Shown here piece after piece: positions 17,713 through 27,217 of a DNA stretch of 64,000 bases. Source of the DNA: Ulvibacterium sp. Its GTDB lineage: Bacteria; Bacteroidota; Bacteroidia; Flavobacteriales; Flavobacteriaceae. The notes below the pieces were generated by a model that had not been told where the DNA came from, made no database searches, and was given only the letters and a program-made list of their open reading frames with translations. The first letter of the stretch is position 1, and each line of letters begins with the position of its first letter. A program made the translations under genes and the position numbers. The stretch lies in the NCBI RefSeq assembly GCF_028285715.1, contig NZ_JANQOO010000017.1, positions 1 to 64,000 of the forward strand. The letters are read 5' to 3'.

Positions 17713-19077
17713 TCAGCCTATCAATTTCTTGGTCAAATAATTAAATCGAATATACAACATAATGGCCGATGCGGTAAGGCCCGTCAACAACCCGATCCAT
17801 ATTCCCGTGCTTTTCAAATCGGTTTGCAACCCTAAGTAATAACAAATGGGAAAACCGATCAACCAATAGGCAATAAACGTAATAAAGGTAGGGATCTTAA
17901 CATCCTGTAACCCTCGCAAGGCACCCAGCACGACCACTTGTATCCCATCGGAAATCTGAAAAAATGCCGCTACCAAAAGTAACTGGGCCGCCAATGTGAT
18001 TACCTCCGTATTGTCTGCCATATTCATAACGTCATCCACATCCAAATATAAGGTCGGGAACCAATGCCTCCCTAGCAGGAACAATGCCGCAAATATGATT
18101 TCCAGTAAAAGGGTTAGCAAGAAAATGGATTCCGCCAATCTCCGTAATTCCTTAAAATTCCTCAATCCCTTTTGATTTCCGACACGAATCATGGCGGCCA
18201 CCCCGAGTCCCATCCCGAACATAAAGGTCATACTGCTTAAATTCAAGGCAATCTGGTTGGCAGCTTGGGCATTCTTTCCCAAGACCCCGCTTAACCAAAT
18301 GGCAGCGGTAAAAATAGCCACCTCAAAGAACATCTGTAAGGCGGATGGAAATCCCAGATTGATAATTTTCTGCATGACCTTTTTTTCGATCCGCTTAAAA
18401 TTGAATCCGGTAACGTAATCGCGAAATTTCTTTTTGCTTCGTAACAGGTACCAGATAAAGGACACCATAATAAAACGGGAGGCCAAAGTACCGATAGCAG
18501 CGCCTACGATACCCATTTTGGGAAATCCGAAGGAGCCGAAAATCAATAGATAGTTCAGTACAATATTTACCACATTGGCCAGAATTGTAGCGTACATAGG
18601 GTATTTGGTCTGGGATAGACCTTCCGAAAACTGTTTAAAGGCCTGGAACATGATCAAAGGGACCAATGAGAATGCCACGAGGTTCAAATAGGGAATTGCC
18701 AACGCTACCACCTCGGGAGGTTGATCCATGGAATACATCAACGGCTGGCATAGCAAAATGACGACAAAAAGGGATAGGCCCAAAAGCGTACACAAAACCA
18801 AGCCATGTTTTAAGGCACTCTTTCCATCGGCCTTATTTTTAGCTCCGTCCGCCTCGGCGACCAAAGGAGTAATCGCCGTTGAAAAACCAATACCCAATGA
18901 CATGGCGATAAAAATAAAACTGTTGCCCAGGGAAACCGCGGCCAACTCCGCCGTTCCGAGTTGCCCCACCATAACATTATCCGCAAAAGCCACAAAGGTA
19001 TGGCCCAACATACCCAAAACAACCGGGTAGGCCAGCTTAAAATTATAGCGGAATTCTTTGGTGTATTGTTGGAACAA
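17713..19077 (-). CDS. MATE-family multidrug/toxin efflux transporter
   Basis: A 454-residue protein with about 12 membrane helices. It shows the MATE pattern of two related halves: PVVLGMLGHTFVAFADNVMV at the N-terminus with GTAELAAVSLGNS, and a second half starting with NLGFPSALQMFFEVAIF. These antiporters export cationic compounds using Na+ or H+. Length is standard (440-460). It stands alone, with 46 bases to the small gene downstream, and no regulator next to it. Confidence 0.93.
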   Translation of the reverse strand: MFQQYTKEFRYNFKLAYPVVLGMLGHTFVAFADNVMVGQLGTAELAAVSLGNSFIFIAMSLGIGFSTAITPLVAEADGAKNKADGKSALKHGLVLCTLLGLSLFVVILLCQPLMYSMDQPPEVVALAIPYLNLVAFSLVPLIMFQAFKQFSEGLSQTKYPMYATILANVVNIVLNYLLIFGSFGFPKMGIVGAAIGTLASRFIMVSFIWYLLRSKKKFRDYVTGFNFKRIEKKVMQKIINLGFPSALQMFFEVAIFTAAIWLSGVLGKNAQAANQIALNLSSMTFMFGMGLGVAAMIRVGNQKGLRNFKELRRLAESIFLLTLLLEIIFAALFLLGRHWFPTLYLDVDDVMNMADNTEVITLAAQLLLVAAFFQISDGIQVVVLGALRGLQDVKIPTFITFIAYWLIGFPICYYLGLQTDLKSTGIWIGLLTGLTASAIMLYIRFNYLTKKLIG

Positions 19078-19180
19078 TGGACTGGACGATTAGAACCGAC
19101 AAAGATAGGAAGTTGATTTCACCGTGGGACACCGCAGTGAAAAAGTTTTTTAACAACTAACGGACCTGTAAACGTACCAC

Positions 19181-20776
19181 CTATTTATAGGTCTCTGCCA
19201 AAATCTCCTGCATAACAGGGTAATTCTCGTCCAAATCCTTGTACTTCTTGCGTTCCTCCAGAAGAGCCTCCTTCATTTTTTCAATAATGTCCGTGTACCT
19301 TTCTTCATTAATGGCATTATGAAGTTCCTTAGGGTCTTCCTGCAAATCATAAAACTCCCATTGCGGTTCCGTCACTTCTTTGGAGGTCCCTTTCATTCCC
19401 AAATCCTGTCCATAAAAGAAGGCCAATTTGTACCGCTCATCCCGGATGCCAAAATGCGCCGGTCTATAGGGATGATGCAACCAATATCGATAATACATTT
19501 GTTTCCGCCAGTCCTCGGGAGGGTTTCCTTCCAAAATCTCCCTAAAACTTTTCCCTTGCATATAATCTTGGGGGGCAACGCCTGCATAATCCGCCAATAA
19601 AGCGGCAAAATCAATATTCAGGATAATGTCGTCAATGCGCTGGCCTCCCTGTATTTTTTTGGGGTATTGAATCACAAAGGGCATTCTAAGGGATTCCTCA
19701 TAAATTAACCGCTTGTCAAAAAATCCATGTTCTCCCAGAAAGTAGCCCTGATCGGCCGTGTAGATGACTAGGGTGTTGTCCGCAATACCCTCCTCTTCCA
19801 AATAATCGAGCAACTTCCCAATATTATCATCTATGGCGGCCCCACAACGCATAAAATCCTTGACAAATTTTTGGTATATCTTTTTCCTTTTTTGAATACT
19901 GTCCAGTCCGTCTAGGGGATAAGGCAATCCAGGATAGGATGTCCAAAATTTATCCGGATTTTTGGTCGCTTCTTCCCATCGGGCACCCAAACGTTCCAAG
20001 ATTTGGCCACCAAAGGTCCTACCCGTGGTTTCCTTACCAAAATCCAACAACGATTCCGGTTCGGGGATTTCCACATCCGTATACAGCGAATCAAACCTTT
20101 CGGGGTAATGAAAAGGTTCATGTGTGGCCTTAAAATTACAGAACATCAGAAACGGTTTTTGGCTGTCTCGCTTTTCCAAATGTTGTATGGTGAGATCCGC
20201 AATGACATCCGTGGAAAAACCGGGATAGCTCTTGCCACCGGAACCATCATGCCCATCCTTCCATCCTTCTTTTTCCTTGAGTACCGGATCCCAATAAGAC
20301 CCTTGGCCGGGAAGTACGTTAAAGTAATCGAACCCCTCCGGTTGTTCCACCAAGTGCCATTTACCTATCACCGCAGTTTGGTACCCCGCTTTCCCTAGCG
20401 TCTTGGCGATGTTAGGATGACCTTTGGGCAGCGGTTCATTGAGCGTATACACCTGATTGATATGACTGTATTGACCGGTAAGGATACTGCCCCTACTGGG
20501 GGTGCAAATGGAATTGGTGCAAAAGGCATTATTGAGCACCGCCCCGTTCCGGGCCATACGCTTTATATTATCGTTCTGTACGTAATCGGCCAAAATACCC
20601 CCATAAATGCCCCATGCCTGTGAGGTGTGATCATCGGAAAGTATAAACAGGATATTGGGTCGTTCAGGTTCCGGCACATCTTTTTTTGATTCACAGCTCA
20701 AAAAACAGATACAGCATACAATGGCCATAAAATAGTGTACAGGTCTGGACATTTTCTTTTTGGTTTTAAGTTGCAT
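19181..20776 (-). CDS. S1-family sulfatase lipoprotein
   Basis: A 531-residue type I sulfatase, which hydrolyses sulfate esters. The formylglycine motif is C91-T-P-S-R, followed by GSILTGQYSHINQVYTL. The metal site is NILFILSDDH (D48, D49), and TADQGYFLGEHGFFDKRL carries the second Asp/Gln pair. The N-terminus has a lipoprotein signal (FLSCES, cysteine at 28), so the enzyme is likely anchored in the envelope. The true start may be the ATG 8 codons in (20752). An activating sulfatase-maturase is needed but not encoded here. No SusC/D genes are nearby, so the polysaccharide target is not indicated. 31 bases downstream of mazG. Confidence 0.93.
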   Translation of the reverse strand: MQLKTKKKMSRPVHYFMAIVCCICFLSCESKKDVPEPERPNILFILSDDHTSQAWGIYGGILADYVQNDNIKRMARNGAVLNNAFCTNSICTPSRGSILTGQYSHINQVYTLNEPLPKGHPNIAKTLGKAGYQTAVIGKWHLVEQPEGFDYFNVLPGQGSYWDPVLKEKEGWKDGHDGSGGKSYPGFSTDVIADLTIQHLEKRDSQKPFLMFCNFKATHEPFHYPERFDSLYTDVEIPEPESLLDFGKETTGRTFGGQILERLGARWEEATKNPDKFWTSYPGLPYPLDGLDSIQKRKKIYQKFVKDFMRCGAAIDDNIGKLLDYLEEEGIADNTLVIYTADQGYFLGEHGFFDKRLIYEESLRMPFVIQYPKKIQGGQRIDDIILNIDFAALLADYAGVAPQDYMQGKSFREILEGNPPEDWRKQMYYRYWLHHPYRPAHFGIRDERYKLAFFYGQDLGMKGTSKEVTEPQWEFYDLQEDPKELHNAINEERYTDIIEKMKEALLEERKKYKDLDENYPVMQEILAETYK

Positions 20777-20807
20777 TTATGATTCCACAGGATGGGAAAG
20801 CAAGATA

Positions 20808-21581
20808 CTAGATTTTTTTGGCCTCTTCCCAAAACACATCCATTTCGGCCAAGGTCATGTCTTTTAGGGATTTCCCGTTTTCATCTGCCTTTTGCTCCAA
20901 ATATTGAAAGCGTTTGATGAATTTTTTATTGGTACGTTCCAAGGCATTCTCGGGATTCACTTTTAGAAATCGGGCATAATTGATCATCGAAAAAAGTACA
21001 TCCCCAAATTCGGATTCTATGCGGTCCGGGTCCGATTTTGAAACCTCATCCTGCAATTCTCCCAACTCTTCCTGCACCTTTAGGAAGACCTGTTCCGGCT
21101 TTTCCCAATCAAAACCTAGTCCCGCGACCTTGTCCTGAACCCGATTTGCCTTTACCAAGGCGGGCAAACTGTTAGGGACACCCTCCAGAACACTCTTCTT
21201 ACCCTCCCTCAATTTTATGGCCTCCCAGTTCTGTTTCACCTGCTCCTCATTCTCCACGTCTACATCGCCATAGATATGGGGATGCCTATTGATCAGCTTC
21301 TCACAGATATCGTTGCACACATCCGCGATATCAAAATCCTGGGTTTCTGAACCAATTTTCGCGTAAAAAACAATATGTAGCAACAAATCCCCCAACTCCT
21401 TCTTTACCTCCTCAAGGTCGTTTTCCAGAATGGCATCCCCCAACTCATAGGTCTCCTCTATGGTGAGGTGTCTAAGGGATTGCATGGTCTGTTTCCTGTC
21501 CCACGGACATTGAACACGGAGCTCCTCCATGATGGTCAGTAAACGATCAAAAGCTTGTAATTGCGCCTCTCTGGAATTCAT
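20808..21581 (-). CDS. mazG: nucleoside triphosphate pyrophosphohydrolase
   Basis: MazG hydrolyses (d)NTPs to monophosphates and pyrophosphate, cleaning damaged nucleotides. The protein has the characteristic tandem MazG domains: CPWDRKQTMQSLRHLTIEE with EEVKKELGDLLLHIVFYAKI in the first, and EELGELQDE with ESEFGDVLFSMINYARFL in the second. The ATG at 21581 (MNSREAQLQAFDRL) matches usual family starts, while an in-frame ATG six codons upstream would add only a short tail. Length about 257 residues, normal. Divergent from dctP. Confidence 0.93.
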   Translation of the reverse strand: MNSREAQLQAFDRLLTIMEELRVQCPWDRKQTMQSLRHLTIEETYELGDAILENDLEEVKKELGDLLLHIVFYAKIGSETQDFDIADVCNDICEKLINRHPHIYGDVDVENEEQVKQNWEAIKLREGKKSVLEGVPNSLPALVKANRVQDKVAGLGFDWEKPEQVFLKVQEELGELQDEVSKSDPDRIESEFGDVLFSMINYARFLKVNPENALERTNKKFIKRFQYLEQKADENGKSLKDMTLAEMDVFWEEAKKI

Positions 21582-21700
21582 GAAAATCAATTTTGGCAAA
21601 AGTACAAAGACCCCGACTTTCTAAGTGTGGAAATTTTAGAGTATTTTAGAAAACCAAGAAATAGCAAAATTGCCCAGGCAAGTCCGTATTTCAAACCAAA

Positions 21701-22690
21701 ATGGCCCAAACCAAAAGACTATTTTTACGTATCGCCACCGTCTTTATTTGCCTGTTCCTGGCACAGTGTAAATCGGAAGAGGAGCCCGAATTCTTGCTAA
21801 GGGCCAGTCACCTCACCAATGAAGATCACACCTGGTATAAGGCTTTTGAATATTTTGCCGAGATTTTGGAAGAACGTTCCAATGGACGGATCGTAGTGCA
21901 AAACTACCATTCCGAGCAGTTGGCCAAGGAAATCGAGGCCCTGCGGATGATTCAGGCCGGAGTGATCGATATGACGGTAACCGGCTCCACCTTGAACAAT
22001 TGGATCGAGATCATGGCCTTTTGCGAGATGCCCTTTCTGCTTCGGGATAAGGCGCATATGGATAAGTTGATTCATGGACCCATTGGTAAACGGATGGAGC
22101 GCGAGATGCGCGAAAAAACCGGCTTTAGGGCTTTGGGGTATTTTCAGCGGGGACCTAGGCACCTCACTTCCAACCGCCCGATTCAGCATCCGGATGATTT
22201 AAATGGCCTTATTATTAGGGTGCCCAATGTGCCCTCCTTTGTTACGGCATGGCAGGCGTTGGGGGCCAAACCCACACCCATGTCCTTTTCCGAGGTGTTC
22301 ACTTCCTTACAGCAGGGTACTATAGAGGCCCAAGAGAATCCCTTTGCCATGATCAAGGCGGCCGGTTTTTCCGAAGTTCAGGAATATGTTAACCTTACCG
22401 GCCATGTGGTCAGTTGGACCTATCCGGTAATCGGTGAGAAACAATTTCAGGCCTTTCCGGAAGATCTCAAAAGAGTTTTCTTGGAAGCCGCTAGCGACAT
22501 GCAGGAATTTGAGCGTCAATTGTTTTTGGAAAACGAAAAGAAAGTACAGGACGAGCTCAAGGCCCAGGGGATGCAATTAGTGGAAGTTGACAAGGAAAGT
22601 TTCGAAAAGAAGTCCCGCAAGGCCCTATTTGAAAGCCTATCACCAGAGATGCAGAAAGTGCACCAAGAAATTGTAGCGTTGCGAAAATGA
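21701..22690 (+). CDS. dctP: TRAP transporter substrate-binding lipoprotein
   Basis: A 329-residue DctP-family solute receptor. The lipoprotein signal ends in LAQC, so it is membrane-anchored rather than freely periplasmic. Family landmarks are LRASHLTNEDHTWYKAF, ERSNGRIVVQNYHSEQLAKE, GYFQRGPRHLTSNRP, LNGLIIRVPNVPSFV and QQGTIEAQENP; the arginine in the IRVPN region normally pairs with the substrate carboxylate. TRAP systems import carboxylates such as uronates, aldonates or dicarboxylates. It overlaps dctQ by 4 bases. Sugar-type enzymes downstream favour a sugar acid as ligand. Confidence 0.93.
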   Translation: MAQTKRLFLRIATVFICLFLAQCKSEEEPEFLLRASHLTNEDHTWYKAFEYFAEILEERSNGRIVVQNYHSEQLAKEIEALRMIQAGVIDMTVTGSTLNNWIEIMAFCEMPFLLRDKAHMDKLIHGPIGKRMEREMREKTGFRALGYFQRGPRHLTSNRPIQHPDDLNGLIIRVPNVPSFVTAWQALGAKPTPMSFSEVFTSLQQGTIEAQENPFAMIKAAGFSEVQEYVNLTGHVVSWTYPVIGEKQFQAFPEDLKRVFLEAASDMQEFERQLFLENEKKVQDELKAQGMQLVEVDKESFEKKSRKALFESLSPEMQKVHQEIVALRK

Positions 22691-23157
22691 GGGTTTTAAG
22701 AAAATATGTAGCCACTTTCCTAAAATATGGAACCTTGATCAGTTCCTTGGGACTCATTGTCTCCACCGTCATACAGATCTATGCCCGATTTTACATGGAA
22801 AGTGCCCCCTCCTGGACAGAGGAATCGGCGCGTTTCTTTTTTATCTATGCCATGGCCTTCGCTTCGGGCTTAGCGATGAAGGATGGATTTTATGTCCATT
22901 TTGACGTTTTCTTCAATAAACTGGGCAAAAACCTACAACGTTGGGTTACCCATGGTATATCCTTTTTGACCATAGCATTGTTTATGGTCTTGATGTTATA
23001 CGGTATCCAATTCGTCATACAAGGGCTTCCAGAACGCTCTCCCAGTCTTGAGGTTCCTATGTCCATTGCCTTTGGTAGCATGATCCTTATGGGACTCTCG
23101 GTGAGCTTTTTTGCGCTTTTGGATTTCCTAAAAACCCTGAAAAAACAAAAAAGCTGA
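22687..23157 (+). CDS. dctQ: TRAP transporter small permease
   Basis: A 156-residue protein with four membrane helices, the DctQ layout. The conserved WTEESARFFFIYAMAFASGL and KDGFYVHFDVFF segments lie between helices 1-2 and at helix 3. It forms the permease with the large DctM subunit, one base downstream. The ATGA overlap with dctP and the adjacent dctM show a single transcript. Confidence 0.92.
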   Translation: MRVLRKYVATFLKYGTLISSLGLIVSTVIQIYARFYMESAPSWTEESARFFFIYAMAFASGLAMKDGFYVHFDVFFNKLGKNLQRWVTHGISFLTIALFMVLMLYGIQFVIQGLPERSPSLEVPMSIAFGSMILMGLSVSFFALLDFLKTLKKQKS

Positions 23158-23158
23158 T

Positions 23159-24433
23159 ATGATCTGGGTATTGTTGTTGGTCTTTGTCGTCTGTTTGTTG
23201 TTTCGGGTACCCATCGCCTTTGCGCTGGGGCTCTCCTGTTTATTCTATTTACTGCTTAACGGAATTCCCCTGATCGTGGTTCCCATGAAAATGTATTCCG
23301 GTATCGATGTATTCGTATTATTGAGTATTCCCGGGTTCATCCTAGCGGGCAATTTGATGAACCATGGCGGCCTTACGGCAAAGATTATTTCGTTTTGCAA
23401 CCACCTTATGGGCCATATCCGGGGCGGTTTGGCCTTGGCCAATATTGGCGCCTCCATGCTTTTTGCCGGAATTTCGGGTACGGCCGTATCCGATACCGCC
23501 AGTATTGGTGCTGTAATGATACCGGCCATGAAAAAGGAAGGCTATGATGCCAGTTTCTCCTGTGCCATTACCGCGGCCTCCTCTACCGTAGGACCTATCA
23601 TCCCGCCGAGTGTCCCCATGATCATCGCCGCCACCCTTAGTGGCCTGTCCGTGGGCCGACTGTTCCTGGCCGGGGCCATTCCTGGATTCCTTTTGGGTTT
23701 CGGACTTATGGGCATAGCCTACTATATCGCGGTAAAAAAGAAATATCCCAAACACCCCAGAAGCAGCATTGGGCAAATAGCCAAAGGGTTTTTGGACACT
23801 TTCTGGTCGCTCCTGATGACCTTTATCATCCTCTTTGGTATCATTGGCGGAGTCTTTACCCCCACGGAAGCTTCCATCATTGCCGTTTTGTATGCCCTAA
23901 TGGTGGGGATGTTTGTCTACCGCAAACTGAATTTTAAGAATATCCTGGTCATTGTATTGGATTCCATGAAGACCTCGGCCTCCTTGATGGTACTCGTGGG
24001 ATTTGCCAATCTTTTCGGATGGATCCTTATTACCGAACAATTGCCCCAATTGATTTCCAGTGAAATATTGGCCTTTTCGGAGAACAAATATGTGGTGCTC
24101 TTATTGATCAATATTTTATTGATCTTGGTCGGTACCTTTATGGAGACCATTGCCGCCTTGTTGGTCCTCTTTCCTATTTTGTTGAAAGTGGCCCTGGCCG
24201 TGGATGTAGACCCTATCCATTTTGCGGTCATTGCGCTCTTGAACCTCATGATCGGGCTTACCACGCCCCCTTTGGGGATTTGTCTCTTTGTATCTTCCAG
24301 TATTGGTAAGGTGTCCATCGGCAAGGTAAGTATGGCTGGGCTTCCCTTCCTCACCGTAAGTATCCTGGTACTGATTTTGGTCACCTTGTTCCCGCAGTTG
24401 TCCCTCTTCCTCCCCGACCTTTTTATGGACTAA
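23159..24433 (+). CDS. dctM: TRAP transporter large permease
   Basis: A 424-residue DctM protein with about 12 membrane helices. It carries family motifs such as IPGFILAGNLMNHGG, FAGISGTAVSDTASIGAVMI, TVGPIIPPSVPMIIAA, GVFTPTEASIIAVLYAL and NLMIGLTTPPLGICLFV. It couples Na+ entry to substrate uptake together with DctP and DctQ. It is followed after 135 bases by the Tat-exported isomerase gene, in the same direction. Confidence 0.95.
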   Translation: MIWVLLLVFVVCLLFRVPIAFALGLSCLFYLLLNGIPLIVVPMKMYSGIDVFVLLSIPGFILAGNLMNHGGLTAKIISFCNHLMGHIRGGLALANIGASMLFAGISGTAVSDTASIGAVMIPAMKKEGYDASFSCAITAASSTVGPIIPPSVPMIIAATLSGLSVGRLFLAGAIPGFLLGFGLMGIAYYIAVKKKYPKHPRSSIGQIAKGFLDTFWSLLMTFIILFGIIGGVFTPTEASIIAVLYALMVGMFVYRKLNFKNILVIVLDSMKTSASLMVLVGFANLFGWILITEQLPQLISSEILAFSENKYVVLLLINILLILVGTFMETIAALLVLFPILLKVALAVDVDPIHFAVIALLNLMIGLTTPPLGICLFVSSSIGKVSIGKVSMAGLPFLTVSILVLILVTLFPQLSLFLPDLFMD

Positions 24434-24568
24434 GAGACCAAAAGTTTTGTCCTGTTTGGCATCAAAAATTACCTATGACCATTGGAATCACACATTTCAA
24501 AACAGTCTCTAAGAATTTTAGCTATTTTTAAGGGACCTAGGGTCAGAACGAATTCTAAAAACGGAAGT

Positions 24569-25402
24569 ATGCGAACACGAAGAACTTTTTTACGACAAAC
24601 GGGTGGATTGGCAGTAGGTACCTTGCTCCTACCCTCATTTTCATTGGCGTGGCCCGGAAAACAAAAAATTGGGGTACAATTGTATTCCTTTCGTGATGAA
24701 ATGGCCAAGGACGCCAAAGGCACCTTGGAAAAGATCGCTTCCCTAGGGATTACGGAAATCGAATCGGCCCGAAGCAAAAAAGGACACTATTATGGCCTTT
24801 CGCCCAAGGAAATGCAATCCACCTGTAAAGATTTTGGAATGCAATTGGTGAGCGGCCATGTACGTCTGGACGATAATTTTCAGAGAACCATGGAGGAGGC
24901 CGTGGAAGCCGGGCAGGAATATCTTATCTGCTCCTCCCTACCCTCCAAGGGACAGACGGTAAGCAACTATAAAAAAGTGGCCGAGGATTTTAACAAAGCC
25001 GGGGAGGCATGCCAGAAAATGGGATTGAAATTTGGGTACCACAATCACGGCTATGAATTTGAATCGCACCAGGGGCAGGTCTTGTATGATGTACTTATGG
25101 ACCATACAGAGCCTGACCTGGTATATATGGAGCTAGATCTGGGCTGGGTGGTTGTAGGAGGAAAAGATCCCTTGGACTATTTCAAAAAATATTCGGGCCG
25201 TTTCCCGCTCTGGCATTTAAAGGATATGGATATGCGAAAAAAGGAAAGCACGGAATTCGGCAAAGGCGTATTGGATATCCCAAAAATGATGGCACACCAA
25301 AAAGCATCCGGTGTTCAACATATTTTTCTGGAGCAGGAGGAATACGCCAGTACCCCTATGGAAAGTATGCAACACAATATGGCCTTTCTCAATAAGTTAT
25401 AA
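24569..25402 (+). CDS. Tat-exported sugar phosphate isomerase/epimerase-like TIM-barrel protein
   Basis: A 277-residue protein. ATG 24569 is chosen because it begins the twin-arginine signal MRTRRTFLRQTGG; an earlier in-frame ATG at 24482 would bury it. The barrel shows GVQLYSFRDEM, EIESARSKKGHYYGLS, KFGYHNHGYEFE and MELDLGWVVVGGKDPL, then WHLKDMD and IFLEQEEY, giving the Glu/His/Asp/Glu metal set of the xylose isomerase-like group. Following the TRAP genes, it probably isomerises the imported acid sugar or a precursor in the periplasm. It is related to 3788 and 46846 but clearly divergent. Confidence 0.82.
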   Translation: MRTRRTFLRQTGGLAVGTLLLPSFSLAWPGKQKIGVQLYSFRDEMAKDAKGTLEKIASLGITEIESARSKKGHYYGLSPKEMQSTCKDFGMQLVSGHVRLDDNFQRTMEEAVEAGQEYLICSSLPSKGQTVSNYKKVAEDFNKAGEACQKMGLKFGYHNHGYEFESHQGQVLYDVLMDHTEPDLVYMELDLGWVVVGGKDPLDYFKKYSGRFPLWHLKDMDMRKKESTEFGKGVLDIPKMMAHQKASGVQHIFLEQEEYASTPMESMQHNMAFLNKL

Positions 25403-25452
25403 TCGTAAATCGGGTGGGTAAAACACCCTTCGTCAATCCAGAAATACGCTAT

Positions 25453-27102
25453 ATGAAACATTCCCGCCTCCCCTATTTCATTTTGATCAGCATGCTCTTT
25501 GTGGCCTGCAACACCCCGAAAACCTATGATGTCCTAATTAAAAATGGACAGATCTACGATGGTTCCGGCGAAAAATCCTTTACCGGGGATATTGCCATCA
25601 ATGCCGATACCCTGGTCGCCATAGGCCAGCTCGAAAATGCAAAAGGGACTTTGGAAATGGATGCTACGGGATTGGCGGTGGCCCCGGGTTTTATCAATAT
25701 GCTCAGTTGGGCCAATGTCTCCTTGATCGAGGACGGACGTTCACAAGGGGATATCCGGCAAGGGGTTACCTTAGAGATATTGGGCGAAGGTCATTCCATG
25801 GGGCCCCTGAACGATACCATGAAGCAAGAGATGAAAGCGGGCCAACAGGATATTACCTACGATATTCCCTGGACCACTTTAGGCGAATATCTGGAGTTTT
25901 TGGAGAAGAAAGGGGTATCCACCAACATCGCTTCCTTTGTGGGCAACGGTACCCTACGCCAATATGTAATGGGCTATGAAAATCGAGTGCCCACCGCATC
26001 CGAAATGGATACCATGAAATATCTGGCCAATCAGGCCATGGAAGAGGGGGCCGTAGGGCTCTCCACCGCCTTGATCTATGTACCCAGTGGCCATGCCCAG
26101 ACTCCGGAAATTATTGAATTGGCCAAAGAAGTTGCCCAACACGATGGTATGTACATCTCCCATGTTCGCAGCGAGGAGGGTGATCTCTTGAACGCCGTAC
26201 GGGAGTTGATCACCGTTTCCCGGGAGGCGCAAATTTCGGCTGAAATCTATCATTTTAAGGCCTCGGGCAATGCCAATTGGCATTTGTTGGACAGTGCCAT
26301 ACAACTGGTGGGGGATGCCCGTGCCGAAGGCCTGCCCATTACCACGGATATGTACATGTACAATGCCAGTTCCACAGGGCTCAACGTGGTACTCCCCGAA
26401 TGGGCCAAGGAAGGTGGCCATACCGCCACCATGAAATTGATTGCACAACCCGCACAGCGTAAAAAGATGATGGCGGAAATCGATTTTCATGTACCGCCGG
26501 ACAAGATTTTATTGGTCGGTTTTCGCAACAAAGCCCTCCGAAACCTTATCGGCAAGACCTTGGCCGAGGTAGCTGAAGAGCGACAAAAATCACCCAATGA
26601 AACTTTGGTAGATTTGATTTACGAGGATGATAGCCGTATTCAAGTGGTCTATTTTTCCATGTCCGAGGACAATATCAAGAAGAAGCTTGCCCTGCCCTAT
26701 ATGAGTATTTGCTCGGATGCCGGTTCCTATACCAATGAGGGCGTGTTTTTGGAACAAAGCACGCATCCCAGGGCTTACGGTTCCTTTGCCCGCTTGTTGG
26801 GACATTATGTTCGGGAGGAAAAGGTCATTCCGCTGGAAGAGGCCATTTACAAACTCACCACACTCCCGGCGACCAATTTAAAGATCAAAAAGCGTGGTGC
26901 GCTACAAACCGGGTTTTATGCCGATGTGGTGTTGTTCGATCCCGAGACGATAACGGATAATGCCACTTTTGCCCAACCCCATCAATATGCCACAGGTGTA
27001 CAGCATGTATTTGTAAACGGCACCCAGGTGTTGCAGGACGGGAAACATACAGGAGCCTTTCCAGGACGGGTGGTCCGCGGCCCTGGGTGGACCGGTAACT
27101 AA
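25453..27102 (+). CDS. D-aminoacylase-like amidohydrolase lipoprotein, altered metal site
   Basis: A 549-residue member of the N-acyl-D-amino-acid deacylase branch of the amidohydrolases. A lipoprotein signal ends at C19 (LFVACN), from ATG 25453. The DVLIKNGQIYDGSGE and C-terminal GALQTGFYADVVLFDP segments are diagnostic. The usual HxH after APGFI is replaced by NMLSW (positions of the histidines hold L84 and W86), and the bridging cysteine motif (NCG) reads EGH. The later histidines in MYISHVRSEEGD and EIYHFKASG and the SDAG aspartate are kept. A single-metal enzyme or a different reaction is possible. Neighbouring genes suggest a role in the sugar-acid unit. Confidence 0.8.
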   Translation: MKHSRLPYFILISMLFVACNTPKTYDVLIKNGQIYDGSGEKSFTGDIAINADTLVAIGQLENAKGTLEMDATGLAVAPGFINMLSWANVSLIEDGRSQGDIRQGVTLEILGEGHSMGPLNDTMKQEMKAGQQDITYDIPWTTLGEYLEFLEKKGVSTNIASFVGNGTLRQYVMGYENRVPTASEMDTMKYLANQAMEEGAVGLSTALIYVPSGHAQTPEIIELAKEVAQHDGMYISHVRSEEGDLLNAVRELITVSREAQISAEIYHFKASGNANWHLLDSAIQLVGDARAEGLPITTDMYMYNASSTGLNVVLPEWAKEGGHTATMKLIAQPAQRKKMMAEIDFHVPPDKILLVGFRNKALRNLIGKTLAEVAEERQKSPNETLVDLIYEDDSRIQVVYFSMSEDNIKKKLALPYMSICSDAGSYTNEGVFLEQSTHPRAYGSFARLLGHYVREEKVIPLEEAIYKLTTLPATNLKIKKRGALQTGFYADVVLFDPETITDNATFAQPHQYATGVQHVFVNGTQVLQDGKHTGAFPGRVVRGPGWTGN

Positions 27103-27114
27103 ATAAACTTAGAT

Positions 27115-27167
27115 CCTCCCCTTGGCCAGGGGGAGGAGGCTTTCGACCTTGTCGAAAGAAGGAGGGG
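27115..27167. repeat. double-hairpin intergenic repeat
   Basis: Two adjacent inverted repeats lie between the amidohydrolase and the lactonase: CCTCCCC (27115-27121) with GGGGAGG (27130-27136), then CTTTCGAC (27140-27147) with GTCGAAAG (27151-27158) around a 3-base loop. A purine-rich GGAGGGG follows. There is no clear T-run directly after, so it looks more like a dispersed REP-type repeat than a terminator, although it could stop transcription or protect RNA ends. Confidence 0.6.
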
Positions 27168-27217
27168 TCAAAAAATCAAATTTCTATTCGTACATTACCC
27201 TATCAAAATCAAATCCA

